From Aplysia californica (lineage: Eukaryota; Mollusca; Gastropoda; Aplysiida; Aplysiidae), in assembly GCF_000002075.1 (NCBI RefSeq), contig NW_004798019.1, positions 15,744 to 79,743 of the forward strand: 64,000 bases of DNA, given 5' to 3'. The notes below the pieces were generated by a model. It was not told the origin of the DNA and ran no database searches. It saw nothing but the letters and a program-made list of their open reading frames with translations. This document shows positions 59,501 through 64,000 of this stretch, piece by piece. A program made the translations under genes and the position numbers. The stretch's first letter is position 1. Each line of letters begins with the position of its first letter.

Positions 59501-60750
59501 AAAAATTAAAGGGTGATAGACGCATTGCTAGGATATCTCTGTATCTCGCCCCCCTTGCGCATAGGTTCTGCGCATAGAACAGAATAACGTGTTTCAAGTT
59601 TACTTTCTCTGACTACTGTCTTCTTTCAAATTTCTATTATTTTCCACAAAATGTTGGTATGTAAAAAGTATTATGGGTCTCAATACATTCTTCATGAGCT
59701 GAATTTACTAATTTTACACGATTCATTACAGGTAGGTTTTGTGCATTGGTTTACTTAATTAAAATGATAGGAGTCACATACTTCATTTTGTAATCTTTTT
59801 GTGCAAAATGGCTGCCCAATAATCACTACACATCATTTATGCGTCCTTTATGTTTTATGTATTTTTACGCTCACTTTATATTTGATATTCTGCATATATT
59901 CAGGGTGAGTATGTTCATATGATCCAGCTATAATGGTTAACAGCTTTTTATATTAAAAAGCAATAATGTGGAAAAGGTAAAGTTCTCACTTTGAAAATGA
60001 TGTTGGGTAGGCCCTATTCTGTCTGTTCTAATCTAGATTCTAGATCTAGCTTTGTGAATTATTTAAAATGTCTTTCCAAGTTGATGACTCGGTTTACTTC
60101 AAAGATACTTGAAATTTACGCAAAAATATTCATTTTACCATGATTTTATTCCATGCAACCACTGGTCATTTAGATTTATGGAATGTTTTGTGTTTATACA
60201 TACAACATACATTTCATAGGATTTTAGGCCTTGTCAAATCTTCTAGCCTAGGACCAACAAGTCATTTTTTTTCTAGCCTCAAGGACTTTTATTATGAATC
60301 ATTACTTTTCTTTTCATTTGTGCTCAGTCACCTGTTTGTGTATACAATTCTGTGCCGTTGATTCGTATAGCAATTTCTTGATTGACATTATAAATTGTTT
60401 TCTTTAAAATAGTGTACAGCTGTTGATGTTACATGCATGCATGCATAGATTCTGCAAAACTGATCATATTTTATTTTTATAGATGTGGAAAGCTTCTCTT
60501 TGTTTTTTAAGCATTATTATTTATTTATTTATTTTATTGTAGATCAGGAATTTTGCTTTATGTTGCAAGGGAAGGACTTCTATTGTTATGTGTTTTGTTT
60601 GTTTTTTGTTGTATTTTTTTTTTTTTTTTTTTGTCGATGATGTTTACATTGTGATTATTATTCAACTAGTTGTAGTCACATGCAGAAGAAATGGACGATG
60701 TTACACTTTCCGGTTGCTGTCATTTGCAATTAGCTTAATCAAACTTATGT
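56510..60750. other. Intergenic region, no gene recognised
   Basis: Only short open frames and C-runs (57797-57806, 58080-58090, 58540-58547) were noted. A GAAAACCAGGTGGGGCTAAA stretch near 57470 and an ATGCATGCATGCATG run at 60432 are the only local structures noted. Confidence 0.5.
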
Positions 60751-60751
60751 G

Positions 60752-61182
60752 AGGCAGTGTGGTGAAATCAGGTGCTCGTCAAAATAATCAAAGTGAAGAA
60801 ACTGGCATTTTTCCGCAGGTTTGTGAATTTTTATCGAATTTTTGTTTTTTGGCTCAACACCTTTCATGCCCGTTAAAGAACACATTTCTGTGTGGATTTT
60901 ACGGAAAAACGTTGATTAATGGCACAGAAAATGTAAATTTTAAGTTTTCACGGACTCTCAAGCTAAGGAAATAACTCATCTTTGGCGGCCATTTTCCCTC
61001 AAATTTTACCTCTGAAACCTGGTGACCCCCACCTCATTCATTCGCTAATATCTCGACTTCTATTCAAGATAAATGTGTAATTTTTTTCTATGAAAGGAAG
61101 ACAAATGAACAAGCTTTATGATTATACCAATTACTTCACATGCCCAAAAATTGACGAGCGCCTGATTCCACCACGTCGTGCC
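60752..61182. mobile_element. ~430-bp TIR element, copy 2
   Basis: The ends AGGCAGTGTGGTGAAATCAG and GTGCTCGTCAA are mirrored by TTGACGAGCGCCTGATTCC and ACCACGTCGTGCC. It is collinear with copy 1 at 8551-8979. It ends about 315 bp before the PRDM-type start codon. Confidence 0.85.
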
Positions 61183-61498
61183 ATATCAATTTCACAATGA
61201 AATTTTTTTGCTTATTTTTAGTTTTTCAAGCGTAAATTTGGTTGGTTTTTTTATTCTCCTGATAAATTCTGTTTTAGAACAGGAATGGCTTATCATTCTA
61301 ATTAACTTTTTTCGGGTGTAGTGGTATGAAATTGTTGTCCTTAAGATATATTTTTTAGAATAAGACTTAGCAAAATCATTCCACAGGCTAATTTACATAA
61401 CTCTTCCCCAGAACAAGACGCAGATCTTCTGAAATTTACTTGCTCGCATGCAGGACATTTGCAGTCTGTAAATTTGTTTAAAAAGCAGCAATACTACA

Positions 61499-61586
61499 AT
61501 GGAGGCAAATGATGTATCATACAACACTGTGGAGCTGCCTCCTTCGATTGAGATCAAAGAATCTATAGTGTGCAAAGGCTGTCCAG
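61499..61586 (+). CDS. PRDM-type exon 1
   Basis: 29 codons plus one base, from ATG to CCA G. The donor GTATTT is suboptimal but the phase fits exon 2 exactly. Confidence 0.7.
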
Positions 61587-63059
61587 GTATTTTTAAAAAG
61601 TTTATTAAAAGAACTGTTTTTGATGAGTTCGACTAGAAAATTAGACCTAGTATTAAAAATGGGCTTTCAGTTATATCATATTAATGTGTCGGTGACAAAT
61701 TTATTTTTTGTTACCAGCTTATTTCATGTTCTAAAGCATGAAAACATGAAATATGATTGTAAAACAAACTTTTCATATTCGTAGGTACCATTTGTCAGAT
61801 AATTATCATAATAGTGCCCCCCACTTCACGCACACCCACCCACACACGTACATTTTCACCCTTACACACTCACGTGCCATACATTTAATCTTTGTTACAG
61901 AGACCCACTCCTCGTTTACACAAATCTTTTGAGCAGCAGGTTAGGGGAGCACATAACATTTTTTAAATTAGAAGGCAAAATGTCGCCAATAGAGAAAACA
62001 AAGAAGGCTTTATTTATTAAGCCCATGTCTTATTTTAAATTCATTATTTTGGCAATTGGAAAATAGATTACGTTCCCATTTTAAATTTTCATTTGAGTGT
62101 TTTAGAGAGTTGAGTGTGAAAAGTGTTTTTATGTTCTGAATTCATTATTGAAATCGCTAGATCTGCCACTCTCATACTCCAAAGATCTACAAATGGTAAA
62201 TAATTTGTAATCAGATTGACTTGTTTATAAGTGAGCCTTGCTGTTCTTTTTTTAAGAAACCATAATGCTCGTATAAGTCAAAACTAGCGATCAGAAAGAG
62301 TATAGTAGTGTCTAATGGTGATGAAATGTAAACAAGAACCTGTGTTACTTTTCCACTACCCTTTCATTTTTTAGGCTTGAAGTAATTCAGCGCTCTTCTA
62401 ACTAAATGTTTTTTTTGTCTAATAAAAGTCGAGGAACAATACTTACCAATGGTTGCCATATATTAAGTTTATATAGAGGACATAACAAATGTTAATATTA
62501 GTTTATCTTTTCAAACTGGAGCAAAACTCCATGGAACAGGCTGCAACGTGCGCTGCCATAGACCTTTGGGTTGTGCAGTGTCGTGTGTCGTAGAAATTGA
62601 ATCCAGATGCAGCCTTTAAGAGTGTTGTAACTTCTCATGAACCTATGTCTCTATTCATTTTGAGGATAATAATCATAAGAGACGGCTTGTTATGTTGCCT
62701 TCTGGCAAAAACACTGAACATTAAAATTTGTTCTTTACTGTTAACTCAGATATAACATTAATTACTGTTTTGATTACTCAAATGTTGAACGGACCAAATT
62801 AAAATTTTTTTCTATTTGTTAATTCCTGCCTGTCTCCCCCCCCCCCCCCTCCCCAAGAACCGAATTCCCCAGTTCCTATGTATTCTTTGTATGTTAACAC
62901 TCACTGATACTGCCTAGTCTTCACAGTTTATTTTATTTTCCTATGTCAGGTGCCTTCAGTAAAATACTGATAACAAAGAATACTCGATTTGGTCCTTATA
63001 AGGGGGAGATCATCACTCCTGATCAAAAGCCATTTCTGGATTACAGATATGCATGGGAG
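61499..63059 (+). CDS. PR/SET-domain (PRDM-type) gene, first two coding exons
   Basis: Exon 1 is 61499-61586 and exon 2 is 62950-63059. The first ATG follows an in-frame stop at 61469-61471. Joined, they read MEANDVSYNTVELPPSIEIK, ESIVCKGCPGAFSKILITKN, TRFGPYKGEIITPDQKPFLD and YRYAWE. The ELPPSIEIKES start, the 29-residue spacing to TRFGPYKGE and the aromatic..WE end match the N-terminal half of a PR domain; RFGP(Y/L).GE is typical of PRDM1 and PRDM3/16-type proteins. PRDM proteins are nuclear chromatin or DNA-binding regulators, usually with zinc fingers, which would be beyond the window. Subfamily not resolved. Donors GTATTT and GTAAGC; the first is weak. Confidence 0.75.
61587..62949 (+). 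other. PRDM-type intron 1
   Basis: AT-rich, with a CA-rich patch near 61828-61858 and a C-run at 62838-62849. No other feature was recognised. Confidence 0.6.
62950..63059 (+). CDS. PRDM-type exon 2
   Basis: Starts with two bases completing Gly, then AFSKILITKNTRFGPYKGEI and ITPDQKPFLDYRYAWE. Acceptor TATGTCAG, donor GTAAGC. It carries the diagnostic FGPYKGE motif. Confidence 0.78.
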
Positions 63060-64000
63060 GTAAGCTACTCAATGTTAAATATCATGTGTGTATTCTTTAA
63101 ATTTGAATGCATAGGGGTATGCTCAAATTTTTTACTACTTGTTTTTAGGGGTGAGTGTGATAAGGTAGCGCTTTATGTGAGGAAGACTACCCGAATTTTC
63201 AAAAAGTATGAAACAAAACGAACTTTTGAAAAACATGTTAGCTTAATTTCTACACTGAAATAGCTTTACAATGATATTCACTTTATTATAGCGAGTTGCA
63301 TGCAATGGAATAATTGGTCCCTCAAAATAACTATCAACTAAAACTGATCACACAGGCAGACTTATTTCACCTCCATTTACTATAATGGTCAGCTTAAGGT
63401 TTAGGGACGTACTATCTAAAGGGATGATCACTCTAGAAGACACATGGATTTGTGGTGGTCGGTAGTGGTGGGCCAAGAATCGATCCCAGAACCGATTCCC
63501 GCGATTATTGCTTCTGAGAAAAAGAACCGATCCCTTTGTCCGTAAACTAACGATTCCCAGTTACTTTATTTTTATCTTAATTGAAAAAAAAAAAAAATTA
63601 TGAAAAAAAAATGTTGGTGCTTTGTTCACGGCGGATAAAACACCGTCCAGACCGCTCACTTAGTTTTTCTTCCCCGGTTCCTCCCCGACCATCCTCACCA
63701 CCCTGCCCGCCCCGCCCGACAGCCCAGCGCGTGGTCATAAATCACTTGTCAGAGTGGTTAATTGGGGTGACCGCAGCGCCACTCCTCCTGTGCCGGGGCA
63801 GTAGTAAACATGGCATTTTAGTGCGAATTGAAAGCCTCCTAACTCTGAAACTATAAATGCTACAAGGCCGATTGAGATTTCATTGTAACGTGCTATGTTT
63901 GACCTGTAAGCCGGTATAACTTGTTTTCTTGCAAGTCCGATTATATCAGTTTTACAAGGGATTTAAGTAAGTCTGTGATTTTCAAACTGGCTTCTTCAAT
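63060..64000 (+). other. PRDM-type intron 2 (partial) with possible hAT end
   Basis: GTAGTGGTGGGCCAAGAATC followed by GATCCCAGAACCGATTCCC near 63464 resembles the 5' end of a hAT transposon. The matching 3' end would be outside the window. The GC-rich 63600-63800 stretch may belong to it. Confidence 0.4.

Overview
This is metazoan nuclear DNA, most likely from a lophotrochozoan such as a gastropod mollusc. The evidence is AT-rich introns with canonical GT-AG junctions, animal gene families, dense tRNA-derived and tRNA-less SINEs, several inverted-repeat DNA transposons, and long (TA)n, (CA)n and poly-G/C tracts. The phylum is inferred from the repeat landscape and general gene similarity; the sequence alone does not settle it.

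Three protein-coding genes are supported. (1) Positions 548-7781, plus strand: the last seven coding exons (270 residues) of LPCAT3/MBOAT5, an ER lysophospholipid acyltransferase, ending in a KKEL retrieval signal; the 5' half lies outside the window. (2) Positions 52523 down to 26636, minus strand: a complete nine-exon cyclin L gene (535 residues in my reconstruction) with two cyclin boxes and a basic Arg/Ser and Lys/Asp/Tyr-rich tail. Genes 1 and 2 converge; the 7.8-26.6 kb interval holds their likely 3' UTRs and many insertions. (3) From 61499 on the plus strand: the first two coding exons of a PR/SET-domain (PRDM-type) gene that runs out of the window.

The rest is introns, UTR and intergenic DNA built from mobile elements. 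At least five SINE-like families are visible (called A-E here). A, B and C have unrelated 5' parts but share a 3' tail that folds into a 6-7 bp hairpin, and paired stem positions change together between subfamilies. Family A has no tRNA head, yet five insertions flanked by target-site duplications define the same 5' end; one insertion is a head-to-tail dimer. DNA transposon relics include two hAT-like, one piggyBac-like and one Harbinger-like element, a pair of 430-bp inverted-repeat elements 52 kb apart, and several smaller MITEs. Cyclin L intron 1 carries a cluster of palindrome-ended repeats that contain four copies of a promoter-like ETS plus YY1-like module.

The most unusual local structure is in LPCAT3. 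The 3' end of one exon together with its 5' splice site is tandemly amplified about seven times into the following intron, and acceptor regions of two other introns are duplicated as well. No retroviral or other virus-derived element, CRISPR array, rRNA gene or intact tRNA gene was recognised.
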